NCBI GenBank assembly: GCA_025450955.1 | Contig: JANWLJ010000240.1 | Location: 1-7,132, forward strand | Length of the DNA stretch: 7,132 bases | Origin: Polyangium sp. (in: bacteria) | GTDB taxonomy: Bacteria > Myxococcota_A > Polyangia > Palsa-1104 | Reading direction: 5' to 3' | In this document: positions 6,193 to 7,132 of the stretch, piece by piece | Position numbering within the stretch: the first letter of the stretch is position 1 | Layout of the letters: the number at the start of each line of letters is the position of its first letter | The notes under the pieces: model-generated | Database searches by the model: none | What the model saw: the letters and a program-made list of their open reading frames with translations, nothing else | Told to the model about the DNA's origin: nothing | Made by a program: the position numbers and the translations under genes

Positions 6193-7132
6193 CTACGCGC
6201 GCTGACGAACGGCGCGACCGCGCACGCGCGGCCCCTTGGGCCCGGTGAAGCCCTCGTAGTTGCGCGAGATGAGATGGCTCTCGATCTGCTGCACCGTATC
6301 GAGCGCGACCCCGACGACGATGAGCAGGCTGGTGCCACCGAAGTAGAACGGCACCTTGAACCGATCGGTCATGAAGGTCGGCAGCACGCACACCGCCGAG
6401 ATGTAGACCGCGCCACCGAAGGTGAGCCGGGTCAAGACCCGGTCGATGTACTCGGCGGTCGCCTTGCCGGGCCGGATGCCGGGGATGAAGCCGCCATACT
6501 TCTTCATGTTGTCGGCGACGTCGACCGGGTTGAAGGTGACCGCGGTGTAGAAGTAACAGAAGAAGATATTGAGCGCGACGTAGACGACGTTGTACCGCCA
6601 GTCGCCCGGCTGCAGCGCCTCGGAGAACTTCTGCATCCAGCTCGAGCCGACGAAGCCGGCGATCTGCGCCGGGAACATCAGGATCGACGAGGCGAAGATG
6701 GGCGGAATGACGCCGGCGACGTTGATCTTGAGCGGCAGGTGGGTCGACTGCCCGCCGTACATCTTTCTGCCGACCACCCTTTTTGCGTATTGTACCGGAA
6801 CCTTTCGTTGGCCCTCTTCGCAGAAGATGATGACCGCGATGACCACCAGGACGATCGCCAGAATCACCGCGAGGTCGAAGGCGGTCATGTCGCCCTGGGT
6901 CGTCGACTTTTCGAAGAGTCGAACCAGCGCGTCCGGGAATCGGGCGACGATGCCGGCGAAGATGATGAGCGAAATGCCGTTGCCGATGCCGCGCTCGGTG
7001 ATCTCCTCACCGAGCCACATCACGAACACCGTTCCGGCGGTGAGCGTGATGACCGTCATGATCTCGAAGCCGAGGCCGGGGCTGAGCACCACCTGGCCGT
7101 ACTGGGCGTAGGAGCGGTTGTTGCCCTCGAGC
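6193..7132 (-). CDS. secY: Protein translocase subunit SecY (C-terminal part, 5' end outside window)
   Basis: SecY is the channel subunit of the SecYEG translocon in the inner membrane, which moves unfolded proteins across or into the membrane. About 312 codons are present, against about 440 for a full SecY. The start lies beyond the right edge, and the GTG at 7092 is an internal valine codon because SecY-like sequence (SYAQYGQ) continues upstream to the edge. Family signatures seen are MWLGEEITERGIGNGIS, the loop QSTHLPLKINVAGVIPPIFA, NPVDVADNMKKYGGF followed by IPGIRPG (carrying the conserved arginine of the cytosolic loop that contacts SecA and the ribosome), and VPFYFGGTSLLIVVG. By alignment to E. 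coli from memory, the piece covers roughly transmembrane segments 4 to 10. The tail is short and basic. The stop is TAG at 6195-6193, nine bases before adk, consistent with the secY-adk-map arrangement. Confidence 0.98.
   Translation of the reverse strand, partial: LEGNNRSYAQYGQVVLSPGLGFEIMTVITLTAGTVFVMWLGEEITERGIGNGISLIIFAGIVARFPDALVRLFEKSTTQGDMTAFDLAVILAIVLVVIAVIIFCEEGQRKVPVQYAKRVVGRKMYGGQSTHLPLKINVAGVIPPIFASSILMFPAQIAGFVGSSWMQKFSEALQPGDWRYNVVYVALNIFFCYFYTAVTFNPVDVADNMKKYGGFIPGIRPGKATAEYIDRVLTRLTFGGAVYISAVCVLPTFMTDRFKVPFYFGGTSLLIVVGVALDTVQQIESHLISRNYEGFTGPKGPRVRGRAVRQRA

Noticed and set aside
4775..6391. A 538-codon minus-strand frame that would fuse a long N-terminal extension to methionine aminopeptidase
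   Set aside because: The extension runs through adk out of phase and is arginine/alanine-rich noise. The map ATG at 5527 has a GGAG motif, the family N-terminus and an overlap with the adk stop.

Overview
The window is a compact, high-G+C bacterial stretch in which every supported gene lies on the minus strand, so transcription runs from the right edge (7132) to the left edge (1). The product families, the zinc-ligand forms of S4, L36 and adenylate kinase, and the secY-adk-map-rpmJ-rpsM-rpsK-rpsD-rpoA-rplQ order fit a high-G+C Gram-negative bacterium. My best guess is a myxobacterium-like (Myxococcota / former Deltaproteobacteria) lineage. That assignment rests on protein style and gene content, not on a database search.

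Region 1 (7132 to about 1384) is the end of the spc operon joined to the alpha operon. In transcription order it holds the C-terminal two thirds of SecY (protein export channel), adenylate kinase, type I methionine aminopeptidase, then L36, S13, S11, S4, RNA polymerase alpha and L17. Spacing is tight (1-base overlaps at adk/map and rpmJ/rpsM, 9 to 30 bases at most other junctions). The exceptions are 75 bases before rpoA and 88 bases before rpmJ. The 88-base gap holds a good sigma-70-type promoter, so the L36-to-L17 block can probably be transcribed separately from secY-adk-map. infA, often found between map and rpmJ, is not there. The block ends at a strong intrinsic terminator at 1384-1414.

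Region 2 (about 1370 to 1) begins just past that terminator and is unrelated to translation. It encodes a small FliO-like membrane protein, an SctR/FliP export-gate protein and an SctS/FliQ export-gate protein, and probably the first seven codons of SctT/FliR overlapping the end of sctS. These proteins form the inner-membrane export gate of a flagellar or injectisome type III secretion system. A weak promoter candidate overlapped by a perfect 15-bp palindrome lies upstream. Whether the system is flagellar or not cannot be settled here: FliO points to flagella, while the short SctR without an obvious cleavable signal peptide points the other way.

I found no RNA genes, insertion sequences, CRISPR arrays or attachment sites. 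Nothing here is clearly a new system. The most interesting points are the export-gate operon attached to the ribosomal block, its mixed flagellar/injectisome character, and the two palindrome-bearing promoter regions.
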